A stretch of 32,755 nucleotides of DNA from Propionibacteriaceae bacterium (lineage in GTDB: Bacteria > Actinomycetota > Actinomycetes > Propionibacteriales > Propionibacteriaceae): contig JAITVZ010000108.1 in NCBI GenBank assembly GCA_031285505.1, positions 1 through 32,755 on the forward strand. Direction: 5' to 3'. The position numbers and the translations under genes are program-made. The notes beneath the pieces were generated by a model. That model searched no databases. It saw nothing but the letters and a program-made list of their open reading frames with translations, and was not told the origin of the DNA. Below, piece by piece: positions 32,711 through 32,755 of this stretch (its first letter is position 1; each line of letters starts with the position of its first letter).

Positions 32711-32755
32711 TAACGAACATTAGCCCCTAGGTGCGAGATAATTAGTTTATGCACA

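Overview
The window looks like a chromosomal segment of a high-GC Gram-positive actinobacterium, probably host-associated. The base composition, apparently leaderless genes, an FCT-like pilus operon, a WXG100-type secreted protein and Excalibur and SPase families all fit this; I cannot name the genus from the sequence alone. Local GC falls at both edges (about 1-92 and 32200-32755).

Left part (1-9835): a sugar-diacid catabolic region. On the minus strand lie a LacI-type regulator, a VapBC-type toxin-antitoxin pair, a glycerate kinase and an IclR-type regulator. On the plus strand lies a four-gene operon: a DapA-superfamily lyase, a GntP-family permease, a tartronate-semialdehyde reductase-like dehydrogenase (GarR) and glucarate dehydratase (GudD). 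Together they outline D-glucarate uptake, dehydration to 5-keto-4-deoxyglucarate, cleavage to pyruvate plus tartronate semialdehyde, reduction to glycerate, and phosphorylation. The glycerate kinase promoter and the lyase operon promoter share one layout (-35, 17 bp, -10, 7 bp, then a related 16-bp operator), which suggests a single regulator, most likely the IclR protein.

Middle part (9836-21330): a patchwork. It holds a DUF4143-like gene remnant, an LTA-synthase/OpgB-like phosphoglycerol transferase, an MFS transporter, a probably broken small-gene region, a Fic AMP-transferase flanked by two copies of an 11-bp tandem-repeat element, a fused MsrA-MsrB, an SDR oxidoreductase, and a coupled pair of a WXG100-type secreted protein and a lipoprotein. 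It also holds a degraded toxin-antitoxin locus and two copies of a 79-bp diverged repeat.

Pilus operon (21334-28720): large repeat adhesin, SipA-like signal peptidase with Arg in place of the usual catalytic Lys, major isopeptide pilin, class B sortase, an 84-codon ORF joined by ATGA overlaps on both sides, and a minor pilin with a Pro/Ser/Gly-rich stalk. The gene order matches the streptococcal FCT arrangement (adhesin, sipA, fctA, class B sortase, fctB). Two tandem hairpins follow.

Right part (28721-32755): an Ala-rich Excalibur lipoprotein, then a two-gene defence cassette (RloA-like AAA ATPase and RloB-like protein, as in AbiL-type systems), and facing it the C-terminal remnant of an Eco57I-like restriction-modification protein. 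No rRNA, tRNA, CRISPR array or intact insertion sequence was seen.
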